The position numbers and the translations under genes are program-made. DNA of 64,000 nt from Corynebacterium maris DSM 45190 (lineage in GTDB: Bacteria > Actinomycetota > Actinomycetes > Mycobacteriales > Mycobacteriaceae), in contig NC_021915.1 in NCBI RefSeq assembly GCF_000442645.1, positions 2,232,001-2,296,000 of the forward strand. Direction: 5' to 3'. Under the pieces are notes generated by a model. That model ran no database searches and was not told where the DNA came from. It saw nothing but the letters and a program-made list of their open reading frames with translations. How positions within the stretch are numbered: position 1 is the first letter of the stretch; each line of letters begins with the position of its first letter. Shown here piece by piece: positions 26,858 through 35,705 of the stretch.

Positions 26858-26939
26858 TTCGCCGACTGCTCGCCCATCATTAATATGCACTCATGTCGGA
26901 CGAAGGGAATTTTCAGGCTGCGCCATTAGGCTGACAGGG

Positions 26940-27977
26940 ATGACTTTTCAACCGAGACTCTTAGCCCAAGAATCCCCCGACCAGACGCCCCAGACGCCCG
27001 AAGAGGCCGTCGACGCCGTCACCACCTGGTGGGACAATCCCGCGACCCAGGAATGGTTGATCCAGAAGCCGATCACCATCCTGATCATCCTCATCGTCGC
27101 GGTCATCGCCCACTGGGCCCTGCGCCGCCTGGTCGATCGCCTGGCCAACAAGAACATCGCCGCCGGTGGTCGGCCCCTGAAGATCTCCCGGGCCTTCGGT
27201 CGCCGCGGAGGAGAAGAAGAAGACGTCGACGACCAGGTCCGCGCCATGCGCGACAGCCAGGAACAACGCCGCCAATCCCGGGTGCGCACCCTGGCCGGGG
27301 TGTTCAAGTCCGCCATCGCGATCGTGATCTGGTCCTTCGCGGTGCTGGCGATCCTGTCCGAAATCGGGGTCAACATCGCCCCGCTGATCGCCTCGGCCGG
27401 CGTGGTCGGCGTCGCCCTCGGTTTCGGCGCCCAGTCCCTGGTCAAGGACTTCCTCTCCGGCATCTTCATGCTCATGGAGGACCAGTACGGCGTCGGCGAC
27501 ACCATCGACGCCGGCGACGGCATCATCGGCGACGTCGAGGACATCTCCCTGCGCATCACCACCATCCGCGACATCGACGGCACCCTGTGGTACGTCCGCA
27601 ACGGCGAGATCCTGCGCGTGGGCAACCTCTCCGACGAATACGCCATCGCCCGCATCCAGATCCCGGTCGGCCTGTCCAACGACACGGAGGAGGCCTGGAA
27701 CGTCATCCTCGACACCGCCCGCGCCACCGCCCAGGAGGCGTCGATCCGCAACGTCATCCTCGAGGAGCCGATGATGAACGGCGTGACCGCCGTCGAACCA
27801 GACCACATCTCCTACCGCGTCTCCGTCAAGACCCTGCCCGGCGAGCAGTGGGGCGTGCAGCGCCTGATCCAGGCGAAGATCGTCGACGCGCTGCGCGACA
27901 ACGACGTCACCATGCCCTACCCCCACGGCATCGGCGCCGTCGGCCCGGCCGACTACCGCCAGGCCCAAGGCGAATAG
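26940..27977 (+). CDS. Mechanosensitive ion channel, MscS family
   Basis: 345 residues: an N-terminal segment, two or three helices (about 35-55, 115-135 and the pore helix 140-165 with G-V-V-G-V-A-L-G-F-G-A-Q-S-L-V-K-D), then the cytoplasmic vestibule with D-Q-Y-G-V-G-D. A charged E-E-E-D-V-D-D-Q linker precedes the pore region. It releases solutes under hypo-osmotic shock. It is shorter than the corynebacterial glutamate exporter MscCG and lacks its C-terminal extra helix, so it is the simpler MscS paralogue. ATG is seven bases after TAGGCT (26927-26932): leaderless. Its TAG stop is also part of the -10 of the next gene. Confidence 0.92.
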   Translation: MTFQPRLLAQESPDQTPQTPEEAVDAVTTWWDNPATQEWLIQKPITILIILIVAVIAHWALRRLVDRLANKNIAAGGRPLKISRAFGRRGGEEEDVDDQVRAMRDSQEQRRQSRVRTLAGVFKSAIAIVIWSFAVLAILSEIGVNIAPLIASAGVVGVALGFGAQSLVKDFLSGIFMLMEDQYGVGDTIDAGDGIIGDVEDISLRITTIRDIDGTLWYVRNGEILRVGNLSDEYAIARIQIPVGLSNDTEEAWNVILDTARATAQEASIRNVILEEPMMNGVTAVEPDHISYRVSVKTLPGEQWGVQRLIQAKIVDALRDNDVTMPYPHGIGAVGPADYRQAQGE

Positions 27978-27980
27978 GCT
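27975..27980 (+). promoter_or_regulatory. -10 box of glbO overlapping the mscS stop codon
   Basis: TAGGCT, seven bases before the glbO ATG (27988). Its first three bases are the TAG stop of the mscS gene. Confidence 0.7.
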
Positions 27981-27987
27981 GGGCGCC

Positions 27988-28383
27988 ATGACTGACGCCA
28001 ACGCCACTTCCCTCTACGACGCCGTGGGCGGCGAAGACACTTTCCGACGCCTGGTCAAGCGCTTCTACGAGCAGGTCAAGGTCGACGACATCATGGCCCC
28101 CATGTACCCCGATGACGATTGGGAGGGCGCGGAAGACCGCCTCCGGTGGTTCCTCATCCAGTACTGGGGCGGGCCGCGCACCTACGCCGAACAGCGCGGC
28201 AACCCCATGCTGCGCAGGCGCCACTTCCCCTTCGAGATCGACGCCGCCGCAGCCGAGCGCTGGCTGGAGCTGATGGGTAACTCGCTGGCCGAGATCGACG
28301 CCGACACGATCGACGACGCGCAGCGCCACGCCCTGTGGAACCACATGCAGCAGGTCGCCTACATGGTGATCAACAAGGCCTGA
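27988..28383 (+). CDS. glbO: Truncated haemoglobin, group II (GlbO type)
   Basis: 131-residue haem protein. It has the group II pattern L-Y-D-A-V-G-G-E-D-T-F-R-R-L-V near the start, F-L-I-Q-Y-W-G-G-P-R-T-Y with the G8 Trp, and R-R-R-H-F-P-F with the proximal His. Group II globins handle O2 and reactive nitrogen species and are thought to aid respiration at low oxygen. The position near thioesterase/ettA genes matches mycobacteria. ATG follows the leaderless spacing TAGGCT-N7. A terminator follows (28415-28441). Confidence 0.95.
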   Translation: MTDANATSLYDAVGGEDTFRRLVKRFYEQVKVDDIMAPMYPDDDWEGAEDRLRWFLIQYWGGPRTYAEQRGNPMLRRRHFPFEIDAAAAERWLELMGNSLAEIDADTIDDAQRHALWNHMQQVAYMVINKA

Positions 28384-28414
28384 CCGCGCCCGCAGTGGCC
28401 AGGCACGCCGCCCG

Positions 28415-28441
28415 ACCCGGCCCCTCAGCGCGGGGCCGGGT
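28415..28441 (+). terminator. Terminator of glbO
   Basis: A ten-bp GC stem ACCCGGCCCC/GGGGCCGGGT with loop TCAGCGC, followed by TTTG. The U-tract is short. Confidence 0.65.
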
Positions 28442-28520
28442 TTGTGCGTGCCGACGAACAGCGCGCCGACGCCAGCCCTCGCCCTGCGCCACCGCCCCGC
28501 TCCCCCTAGGGTCGAGCGAC

Positions 28521-29723
28521 GTGAGCACCTCCTCCCCTTCCCCGACCCGCCCGGGCGAGGTCGCCGCCCGATTCGGGCTCCTCGGTCTGGCCTCCTTCGG
28601 CGGCCCCACCGCCCACCTCGGGTACTTCCGCGAAGAATTCGTCCACCGGCGCGCCTGGCTCGGCGACCCGGCTTACGCCGACGTCGTCGCCCTCTCCCAG
28701 TTCCTGCCCGGCGCCGGCTCCTCCCAGGTGGGCATGGCGCTGGGGTATCACCGCGGCGGCTGGCTCGGCATGCTCGCCGCCTGGCTGACCTTCACGTTGC
28801 CCTCGGCGCTCATTCTCCTGATCTTTGGCCTGGCGCTGGCCGACGCGGACGCCGCCGCCGTCGCCGAGGCAGGCTGGGTCCAGGGACTGCTCGCCGTGGC
28901 CGTCGCCGTGGTCTTCCACGCCGTGGCCGGGATGGCCCGCACTCTGGCGGACACCCCGCGGACCGCCACCATCGCCGTGGCCGCCGCGCTGACGGTGTTG
29001 AGCGTGCCCGCCCAGTTCACGCACCTGGCGATCATCCTCGCCGCCGGCGCGCTGGGCGCACTCCTGTTCCGCAAGCACGACGACGCCGACCCGGAAAACG
29101 GGCGACCCGACGGCGTTCGGCCCGTCTCCGGACGCGCCGCGGCCCTCGCTCTCAGCCTGTTCGTCGTCCTGCTCGTGGGCCTGTGGGTCGGGGCGCGCAC
29201 CGTCGGCGGCTACGTCTTCACCCGCGCCGCCGCCTACTTCGAAACCGGCTCCCTGGTCTTCGGCGGCGGGCACGTGGTCATGCCGCTGCTGCAGAACTAC
29301 GCCGTCGAGGGCGAATGGATGAGCCAGGAGACCTTCCTCGCTGGCTATTCCGCCGCCCAAGCGGTGCCCGGCCCGATGTTCACCTTCGCCACCTACCTCG
29401 GCGCGGTGGACGGCGGGGTGGCCGGCGCGCTGTTGGCGACCGTCGCGATCTTCTCGCCCAGCGCCCTGCTGATGGTCGCGGGTCTGCACTTCTGGGGCCG
29501 CTGGCGCCACCTGCCGTGGCTGCGTGCGGCGTTCACCGGCGTCAACGCCGCCGTCGTGGGGTTGTTGCTGGCGGCCTTCTGGGATCCGGTGCTCGCCCAC
29601 GGCGTCACCGGCGTCGCGTCGCTGACCGTCGCCGCGCTCTGCTGGTTGCTGTTGGCCATGTGGAAGCTGCCCGCCTGGGCGGTGGCGCTGTTCGGGGCCG
29701 CGGCCGGGTTCCTGCTGCTATAA
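28521..29723 (+). CDS. chrA: Chromate ion transporter, CHR family (full-length, two-domain)
   Basis: 400 residues with two homologous CHR halves and about ten membrane helices. Key motifs are F-G-L-L-G-L-A-S-F-G-G-P near the N-terminus, A-Y-A-D-V-V-A-L-S-Q-F-L-P-G-A-G-S-S-Q-V-G, and the second-half version S-L-V-F-G-G-G-H-V-V-M-P-L ... F-L-A-G-Y-S-A-A-Q-A-V-P-G-P. Exports chromate in known members; the natural substrate here may be sulfate or another oxyanion. GTG 28521 was chosen for its eight-base distance from TAGGGT (28507-28512), giving a leaderless message; no other start has a ribosome site. Confidence 0.9.
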   Translation: MSTSSPSPTRPGEVAARFGLLGLASFGGPTAHLGYFREEFVHRRAWLGDPAYADVVALSQFLPGAGSSQVGMALGYHRGGWLGMLAAWLTFTLPSALILLIFGLALADADAAAVAEAGWVQGLLAVAVAVVFHAVAGMARTLADTPRTATIAVAAALTVLSVPAQFTHLAIILAAGALGALLFRKHDDADPENGRPDGVRPVSGRAAALALSLFVVLLVGLWVGARTVGGYVFTRAAAYFETGSLVFGGGHVVMPLLQNYAVEGEWMSQETFLAGYSAAQAVPGPMFTFATYLGAVDGGVAGALLATVAIFSPSALLMVAGLHFWGRWRHLPWLRAAFTGVNAAVVGLLLAAFWDPVLAHGVTGVASLTVAALCWLLLAMWKLPAWAVALFGAAAGFLLL

Positions 29724-29734
29724 GCGGCTAAGAC

Positions 29735-30373
29735 CTAAAAGACCAGGACGTTGCCCAGGCCGGTGGTGTGATACACGCTGCCGAAGGGGGCGTCGATGCG
29801 CACCCAGCGGCCCGCCGCCGACACCCGCAGATGCCGGGGCACCTCGATCGGCGCGGCGAACCCCGGGATCAGGCCCAGGGCGGTGCACGTGAAGATCATC
29901 CGCATCGGGATCTCCACCGTCGTGCCGCTGCCGTCGTGCGTCACGGTGATCACCGTCTGATTCATCAGGCTCGACGGCGGGCCCATCGGCCCGGAGAACT
30001 GCCGCGCCAGCGACTGTCCCTCATCCGCCAGCTGCCGCACGACCTGCACCGGCAGCGTGTCCAGCTCCTCGTAACCGTCGGTCGGCGGCAACGCGCCGGG
30101 CCAGTTCGGGTCGCGCGCCGGGCCGATGTCCTCGGAGTCGTTCTGCAGCGCGGTGAGCAGGTCGTAGGCGGAGACCACCGCCCCGTCCCGGGAGGCCTCC
30201 CCCTGCACGCGGCGGGAGGCGGTCACCTCGAAAGGCGTGGTGACGAAGACGTCCACCGTGCCGTCGCCGCGGTCGCGGAATCGTGCCGAGGCCGAGGCGT
30301 CGAGGTCGTTGGCGCGACCCACCAGGGACAACAGCCCCGGCGCGCCCGCCGTAATGGACAAGGATTCCCGCAC
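29735..30373 (-). CDS. Conserved hypothetical protein, mycobacterial Rv2474c-like position
   Basis: 212 residues, no signal peptide and no membrane helix. It has a beta-rich opening (V-D-V-F-V-T-T-P-F-E-V-T-A-S-R-R-V) and two more strand-like segments (V-I-T-V-T-H-D-G-S-G-T-T-V-E-I-P; W-V-R-I-D-A-P). I recognise no catalytic motif. The GTG start follows directly after the TAA stop of the thioesterase gene, implying coupling; the same gene pair with ettA further upstream is seen in mycobacteria. Possibly an ESX-secretion-like or haem-related accessory, but I cannot support either. Confidence 0.75.
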   Translation of the reverse strand: MRESLSITAGAPGLLSLVGRANDLDASASARFRDRGDGTVDVFVTTPFEVTASRRVQGEASRDGAVVSAYDLLTALQNDSEDIGPARDPNWPGALPPTDGYEELDTLPVQVVRQLADEGQSLARQFSGPMGPPSSLMNQTVITVTHDGSGTTVEIPMRMIFTCTALGLIPGFAAPIEVPRHLRVSAAGRWVRIDAPFGSVYHTTGLGNVLVF

Positions 30374-30832
30374 TTAGTCTTCGATCTCCTCGGCGTCGAC
30401 CTCGGAGTCCGCCGTCTGGGTGAGGATGCCGACCTCGCGCTGGGTGATGGAGCGCGGGCGCTCGGTGGTCATGTCGATGGCGACCTGCACGCATTCGACC
30501 ACACACGCGGTACGCCCCTGGCGGTCCTTGAGCTCCTGGCGGGTGACGAAGGAGGTGTTGCCGATTTCGACGACCTGGGTCTCCACGGTGATGGCGGTGG
30601 TGTCGGGCAGCACCGGGCGCAGGTAGTCGGCCTCGATGCGGCGGACGAAGACGGAGAAGTCGTGGCCCTTGGCGGTGAAGTAGTCGTTGGCGAACTCCAG
30701 GCGTGCCTCCTGCGCCAATTCGATGTAGTTCGCGTTCATCAGGTGACCGTAGCGGTCGAAGTCGGACCAGCGGACCGGAACTGTATGGGTGTGGAGGGTG
30801 GAGTTTCCGGAGGCGTTCTGGGCGGTGTTCAT
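30374..30832 (-). CDS. Acyl-CoA thioesterase, 4-hydroxybenzoyl-CoA thioesterase hotdog family
   Basis: 152 residues with the hotdog motif V-R-W-S-D-F-D-R-Y-G-H-L-M-N-A-N-Y, where the Asp is the catalytic acid in 4HBT enzymes, followed by E-A-R-L-E-F. It hydrolyses acyl-CoA thioesters of unidentified chain. The last 25 residues are an acidic tail. ATG with AAGGAA upstream. It is the first of two genes with the unknown 212-residue protein. Confidence 0.88.
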   Translation of the reverse strand: MNTAQNASGNSTLHTHTVPVRWSDFDRYGHLMNANYIELAQEARLEFANDYFTAKGHDFSVFVRRIEADYLRPVLPDTTAITVETQVVEIGNTSFVTRQELKDRQGRTACVVECVQVAIDMTTERPRSITQREVGILTQTADSEVDAEEIED

Positions 30833-30922
30833 GATGTCGGCGGGTGTTCCTTACTTCACAGGCAGGTCTGGGACGTTCGCGCAGAGTCGTCGCGCGTACA
30901 TCCACACTATACGAAAGCCCGA

Positions 30923-30967
30923 CGCCCGCCGGACGCATGCTTTCGTAAAGCAAACGACCGGCGGGCG
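30923..30967 (-). terminator. Hairpin downstream of ettA
   Basis: CGCCCGCCGG (30923-30932) pairs with 30958-30967, and a second small stem TGCTTT/AAAGCA lies inside. It sits 22 bases past the ettA stop. No long U-tract, so efficiency is uncertain. Confidence 0.6.
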
Positions 30968-30988
30968 GAGGCGGCGGGCAGACCTGCG

Positions 30989-32659
30989 TCAGCGGGTCAG
31001 CTTGCGGTGAGTGGAGGCCTTGGGGTTGGCGGCCTCTTCGCCGTAGCGCTCGATCTTGTTCTTGTTGTAGTCGCCGAAGTTACCTTCGAACCAGTACCAC
31101 TTGCCCTCCTCATGGTCGCCTTCCCAGGCGAGGATGTGGGTGCAGGTACGGTCCAGGAACCAACGGTCGTGCGAAATCACGACGGCGCAGCCCGGGAACT
31201 TCTGCAGCGCGTTCTCCAGGGAGCCGAGGGTTTCGACGTCGAGGTCGTTCGTCGGCTCGTCCAGCAGCAGCAGGTTGCCGCCCTGCTTCAGCGTCAGCGC
31301 CAGGTTCAGGCGGTTGCGCTCACCGCCGGAGAGCACCTTCGACTGCTTCTGCTGGTCTGCGCCCTTGAAGCCGAACGCGGAGAGGTATGCGCGCGAGGGG
31401 ATCTCGTTCTGGCCGACCTGGATGTAGTCCAGCCCCTCGGAGACGACCTCCCAGACGGTCTGCTCCGGGTCGATGTTCGCGCGGTTCTGGTCGACGTAGC
31501 TGATGTCGACGGTCGGGCCGACGTCGACGGTGCCGGAGTCCGGCTCCTCGAGGCCGACGATCGTCTTGAACAGCGTCGACTTGCCCACGCCGTTCGGGCC
31601 GATGACGCCGACGATGCCGTTGCGCGGCAGCGTGAACGACAGGTCCTTGATCAGCACGCGGTCGTCGAAGCCCTTGACCAGGCCCTTGACCTCGACGACC
31701 TTGTTGCCCAGGCGCTGCGGGGTCGGGATCTGGATTTCCTCGAAGTCGAGCTTCTTGTACTGCTCGGCCTCGGCGGCCATCTCCTCGTAGCGCTCCAGGC
31801 GGGCCTTGTTCTTGGCCTGACGTGCCTTCGGGGAGGAGCGCACCCAGGCGAGCTCGTCCTTGAGGCGGCGCTGCAGCTTCTGGTCCTTCTTGCCGGCGAC
31901 CTCAAGGCGCTCGGCCTTCTTCTCCAGGTAGGTGGAGTAGTTGCCCTCGTACGGGAAGAGCTTGCCGCGGTCGACCTCACAGATCCACTCGGCGACGTTG
32001 TCCAGGAAGTAGCGGTCGTGCGTGATCGCCAGGACGGCGCCCGGGTACTCGGCGAGGTGCTTCTCCAACCAGAGCACCGACTCGGCGTCCAGGTGGTTCG
32101 TCGGCTCGTCGAGCAGCAGCAGGTCCGGCTGGGTCAGCAGCAGCTTCGCCAGCGCGACGCGGCGGCGCTCGCCGCCGGACAGGTGCGTGACCGGCTCGTC
32201 CGCCGGCGGGCAGCGCAGCGCTTCCAGGGCCTGGTCGATCTTGGAGTCGACTTCCCAAGCATCGGCCGCGTCGAGGGCCTCCTGCAGCTTGCCCATCTCA
32301 TCCATGAGCTCGTCGCTGTAGTTGGTCGCCATTTCCTCGGCGATCTCCTCGAAGCGGTTTTTCTTGTCCATGATCTCGCCGAGGCCTTCCTCGACGTTGC
32401 CGCGGACGGTCTTTTCTTCGTTCAGCGGCGGCTCCTGGAGCAGGATGCCCACGGTGGCGCCCGGATCCAGGAATGCTTCGCCGTTGTTCGGCTGGTCGAT
32501 GCCGGCCATGATCTTCAGCAGCGACGACTTGCCCGCGCCGTTCGGGCCCACGACGCCGATCTTGGCGCCCGGGTAAAAGGCCATGGTGACATTGTCCAGA
32601 ATGACTTTGTCGCCGATGGCCCTGCGTACGTTCTTCATCGTGTAGATGAATTCAGCCAA
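30989..32659 (-). CDS. ettA: Energy-dependent translational throttle protein EttA (ABC-F ATPase)
   Basis: 556-residue ABC-F protein without membrane helices. It has Walker A motifs G-P-N-G-A-G-K-S-S and G-P-N-G-V-G-K-S-T and signatures L-S-G-G-E-R-R-R and L-S-G-G-E-R-N-R. The arm and P-site interaction motif region is rich in Lys/Arg (about 245-290). It gates the first elongation step in response to the ATP/ADP ratio. TTG 32659 was chosen since the family begins A-E-F-I-Y-T-M and AAAGGGG precedes it; the upstream ATG would add 13 unconserved residues. Confidence 0.95.
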   Translation of the reverse strand: MAEFIYTMKNVRRAIGDKVILDNVTMAFYPGAKIGVVGPNGAGKSSLLKIMAGIDQPNNGEAFLDPGATVGILLQEPPLNEEKTVRGNVEEGLGEIMDKKNRFEEIAEEMATNYSDELMDEMGKLQEALDAADAWEVDSKIDQALEALRCPPADEPVTHLSGGERRRVALAKLLLTQPDLLLLDEPTNHLDAESVLWLEKHLAEYPGAVLAITHDRYFLDNVAEWICEVDRGKLFPYEGNYSTYLEKKAERLEVAGKKDQKLQRRLKDELAWVRSSPKARQAKNKARLERYEEMAAEAEQYKKLDFEEIQIPTPQRLGNKVVEVKGLVKGFDDRVLIKDLSFTLPRNGIVGVIGPNGVGKSTLFKTIVGLEEPDSGTVDVGPTVDISYVDQNRANIDPEQTVWEVVSEGLDYIQVGQNEIPSRAYLSAFGFKGADQQKQSKVLSGGERNRLNLALTLKQGGNLLLLDEPTNDLDVETLGSLENALQKFPGCAVVISHDRWFLDRTCTHILAWEGDHEEGKWYWFEGNFGDYNKNKIERYGEEAANPKASTHRKLTR

Positions 32660-32776
32660 TGTTTCCCCTTTGTCGATGAAACGTGGTAGTCCCAACAAAG
32701 GTTACATGACCAGCTGCTAGAACGGAGGTTCCTGCCCGGCTGAATCGTCGGCGGCCGCCTCAGCGCCGCCTGCCCT

Positions 32777-33262
32777 TCACGCCGGCTGCAGTTCCGGCTC
32801 CGGGGCGCCGCCGGAGACGGGCCGGTCGATGTAGTCTTCGGCCTCGCCTTCCGGCAGGTCGAGGTTCTCCGCGTTGTGCTCTTGGACGTCGGTGCGGCGA
32901 CACCCGATGACGTAACGGTTCAGGTCCAGGCCGATCTGCTGGATCTTGAGCACGATCCGCTGGTGACGGATTTCATTCGGCTCCTGCCCGGTGACCCACT
33001 CGTGGGTGATCAGCGTGCCGGTGGCGATCACAGGCATGCCCTTGCGCAGGGATTTGCGGATGTTGACCGCGAGGTCACCCCAGGCCTCGGCGGAGATGTA
33101 GAGCTGATCGTAGGTGCGCCAGCCGCCCTCGGCGTTCTCGTCGCGGAAAGCGCGCGAGGAGGCGATGCGCAGGTTGCATTTGAGGCCGCCGTTGGTGGTC
33201 GGGCCGCGCATTTCGGGATTGTCGGTGAGGTTGCCGGTGACGGTGACGGTTTGCTGAGCCAT
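32777..33262 (-). CDS. Single-stranded DNA-binding protein paralogue (OB fold)
   Basis: 161 residues with an SSB OB-fold: T-V-T-G-N-L-T-D-N-P-E-M-R, L-R-I-A-S-S-R-A-F-R-D, A-W-G-D-L-A-V-N-I-R-K-S-L-R-K-G-M-P-V-I-A-T-G. It lacks the acidic SSB tip (D-D-D-I-P-F type); it ends E-P-E-L-Q-P-A instead. Location next to ettA matches mycobacterial SsbB (Rv2478c), the second SSB, so it is probably a stress or recombination paralogue rather than the replicative SSB. GGGGGAAA precedes the ATG. Confidence 0.9.
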   Translation of the reverse strand: MAQQTVTVTGNLTDNPEMRGPTTNGGLKCNLRIASSRAFRDENAEGGWRTYDQLYISAEAWGDLAVNIRKSLRKGMPVIATGTLITHEWVTGQEPNEIRHQRIVLKIQQIGLDLNRYVIGCRRTDVQEHNAENLDLPEGEAEDYIDRPVSGGAPEPELQPA

Positions 33263-33375
33263 GATGTGTTTCCCCCTGAGGTGTTCGGTGGCTGCGTCGG
33301 CGCGGCGTGGGTGCCGCGCTCACCGCTCACCCTGCCACCGGCCCCGCCCTCCCCCAGGGCCGGCGGCCGCGCCCC

Positions 33376-33410
33376 TGTGGACAACCCGGCCCACCGCCGG
33401 GTTGTCCACA
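33376..33410. repeat. Hairpin with a DnaA box in each arm
   Basis: TGTGGACAACCCGGC (33376-33390) is the perfect complement of 33396-33410, separated by CCACC. Each arm carries TTGTCCACA, matching the DnaA-box consensus. It lies between the ssb paralogue and the end of the CopD/CtaG gene, where a terminator is expected, but no U-tract follows. Confidence 0.85.
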
Positions 33411-33419
33411 CCCCCGCGG

Positions 33420-35642
33420 TTACTTCTGGTCTGGGAAGCCCCGGTTGTAGTAGTCGCTGATCGACCCTCCCTCGCCTTCGTTGTAGCGCTGCAGCATCCG
33501 GTTGTAGGCCTCGAACTCGTCGAGCTCTTCCTCCTCGTCTTCCGCGGCCTGCGCCTGCGCGCCCGCGGCGGTGGACGTCGACGGGCCCGGCCGTTCGTCG
33601 GTCCCGGACGTGGCGGCCGCGCCGGCCTTGGCAGCCGCGCGTCGTTCGCGCTTCAACGCGGCCTCGTCGAAGTCCGCGTCGATCTTGGCTTCGACGACCC
33701 GCTCCTCGCGGCGCCACCACACCAGCATCAGCATGAACACGAACGTCAACGGGAAGGAACCAAACGCCCAGGCGATGCCGCCGCCGCTCTTTTGATCCGC
33801 CAACAGGTCGGGGTCCCACGGCAGCTCCAGGGAGCGGTAGAACTCCTCGCCCATGATCACGTTCAGCTGCATCAGGTACACGCCCAGGATGAGGTGGATC
33901 GGCATGGAGACCACCAGCCACACCAGCCGAATCGTGGTCGGCGCGCGCCCCGGGATCGGGTCGGGGCCGACGAGCTCCCAGAAGTAGAAGTACCCGGAGA
34001 TCAAAAACAGGAAGTTCATGATCAAGTGCCCGGCGTGCTCGCTGATCGCCAGGTCGTAGAGCGGGATGAACAGGTACAGGACGTAGAAGACGATCAGGAA
34101 CTGCAGAAGGTTGACCCACGGGATGGTCAGCAGGCGCAGGAACCGCGTGCGCGTGAACGCGTACGCCCAGTCGTGGACGTTCGGTTTACCGGGCTCGCCG
34201 GAGTCCCAGGCGGTCATGATCAGCCCGAGGGGGCCTCCCATCGCCAGAAACAGCGGCACGACCATGCTCAGCAGCATGTGGCCGACCATGTGCATCGAGT
34301 AGGAGGCCGGGATGTGCATGCCGATGCCGGAGGACATGATCAGCGCCAGGCTCACACAGCCCAGCAGCCACCACACGGTGCGGGAGACCGGCCAGTCCTT
34401 GCCCGCTTTCTTCACCCGCCACAGCGCCCACAGATAAAAGACCGCCAACAAAATCGCGATGCTGGCGAACATGACGTCGAAACGCCAGATCGTCCACACG
34501 TTGAAGAAGGTCGGCGCCTCATACAGGTTGTAGCCCATCTGGATCTGCATGGGCGACAGGTTCGGGTCCCGCGGCGGAGGCGGCGGGGTGCGCCCCATGG
34601 TGATCGCGATGCCCGCGACGGCGGCCATGATCACGACCTCGCCGATCGCCAGGCGGGTGAAGGCGCGGGGATCGGTGTTCAGTTGCGGGATCGTCAACCA
34701 GCGGTGCGCCAGCCCCACCAGGCCGAGGATCAGGGTGCCCGCGATCTTCGCCACGATGATCAGCCCGTAGCGGGTGGTGAACAGGTCGGAGAGCTCGATG
34801 CGGATAATCATGCTCACCAACCCCGAGACGGCGACGGCTGCAATGGCGAAGAAGGCGACGGCGCTGTAGCGGCGCACCGCGGTCTCCAGGTCGGGGCCCA
34901 GTCGGCGGGCGTGCGCGATCAGCGCCATGAGCCCGCCGATCCACACGGCCATGAACACCAGGTGCCACAGGTAAGCGTTGGTGCCGTAATCGTGCGAACC
35001 ACCCGAGGCGGCGTGGCCTTCCATCCCCAGCGGCACGATCATGCCGATCGCCCCGAGCAGCAGCACCGGCTGCGACGGCCAGGTGCGCAAGGCCAGGCCG
35101 ACGGCGCCGACCACGCCCGCGATGAGCGCGCACACCAGCCACGCCTGCGACGTCGCGACCTGTTCCAACGCCACGGCGATCGCCGAAGGGTTGAGCACGC
35201 CGGTCAGCGGGGTGCCGGATGTGTCCGACAACACCAGCGGGATCATGAGCAGGCCGATCAGCCCGAAGAGCAACGCCGACACCGCGCCCGTTCGCGCGGC
35301 CAGGTGTCCGTCGACGGTGAGGGTCGCACTGTTGAGCCGGGTGTTGTCCCCGTCGGGGACGCTCGGGGAAATGTAGAAGGCGGAGAACATGAACGAGCCG
35401 ATGGACAGCGCCGCCAGCATCCAGGCGACGGCACGGAAGAACGGCAGGCCGTAGGTGGTGACCGCGCCGGGGTCGGGGATGCCGAGCGCGGCCAGGGACT
35501 CAGAAAGGAACGAATAGGCGATGGTTCCGCCGACCAGACCGGCGACGACGATCGCCAGCAGGTGCAGCGGCCACGTGGGTCGGGCCCGGGAAGCCCCCGA
35601 GGAATGCGTATCGACGGGAGCGTCGGTGGTCTTCGTGGACAT
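33420..35642 (-). CDS. CopD/CtaG fusion: copper-resistance D domain plus cytochrome c oxidase assembly (caa3_CtaG) domain
   Basis: 740-residue polytopic membrane protein. The N-terminal half (about 20-330) is CopD-like, with H-A-A-S-G-G-S-H-D and repeated helices. The C-terminal half (about 390-650) has the caa3_CtaG features H-M-V-G-H-M-L-L-S-M and D-L-A-I-S-E-H-A-G-H. It is likely to move copper to cytochrome oxidase or keep periplasmic copper in balance. The cytoplasmic tail (650-740) is acidic and Ala-rich. ATG 35642 is seven bases from TAGGGT, a leaderless start. Its promoter faces that of tRNA-Arg. Confidence 0.9.
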   Translation of the reverse strand: MSTKTTDAPVDTHSSGASRARPTWPLHLLAIVVAGLVGGTIAYSFLSESLAALGIPDPGAVTTYGLPFFRAVAWMLAALSIGSFMFSAFYISPSVPDGDNTRLNSATLTVDGHLAARTGAVSALLFGLIGLLMIPLVLSDTSGTPLTGVLNPSAIAVALEQVATSQAWLVCALIAGVVGAVGLALRTWPSQPVLLLGAIGMIVPLGMEGHAASGGSHDYGTNAYLWHLVFMAVWIGGLMALIAHARRLGPDLETAVRRYSAVAFFAIAAVAVSGLVSMIIRIELSDLFTTRYGLIIVAKIAGTLILGLVGLAHRWLTIPQLNTDPRAFTRLAIGEVVIMAAVAGIAITMGRTPPPPPRDPNLSPMQIQMGYNLYEAPTFFNVWTIWRFDVMFASIAILLAVFYLWALWRVKKAGKDWPVSRTVWWLLGCVSLALIMSSGIGMHIPASYSMHMVGHMLLSMVVPLFLAMGGPLGLIMTAWDSGEPGKPNVHDWAYAFTRTRFLRLLTIPWVNLLQFLIVFYVLYLFIPLYDLAISEHAGHLIMNFLFLISGYFYFWELVGPDPIPGRAPTTIRLVWLVVSMPIHLILGVYLMQLNVIMGEEFYRSLELPWDPDLLADQKSGGGIAWAFGSFPLTFVFMLMLVWWRREERVVEAKIDADFDEAALKRERRAAAKAGAAATSGTDERPGPSTSTAAGAQAQAAEDEEEELDEFEAYNRMLQRYNEGEGGSISDYYNRGFPDQK

Positions 35643-35673
35643 GGCCTTTACCCTACTTCCTGAGTCCATGAGC

Positions 35674-35679
35674 TAAGAT
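35674..35679 (+). promoter_or_regulatory. -10 box of tRNA-Arg
   Basis: TAAGAT, 26 bases before the mature tRNA 5' end. It lies back-to-back with the leaderless promoter of the CopD/CtaG gene. Confidence 0.5.
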
Positions 35680-35705
35680 TCTTGCCCGTACGCACACGTA
35701 CATGC

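Noticed and set aside
29768..32689. 973-codon plus-strand frame across the hypothetical, thioesterase and ettA genes
   Set aside because: Covers several recognised genes and their intergenic hairpin; composition typical of antisense shadow.
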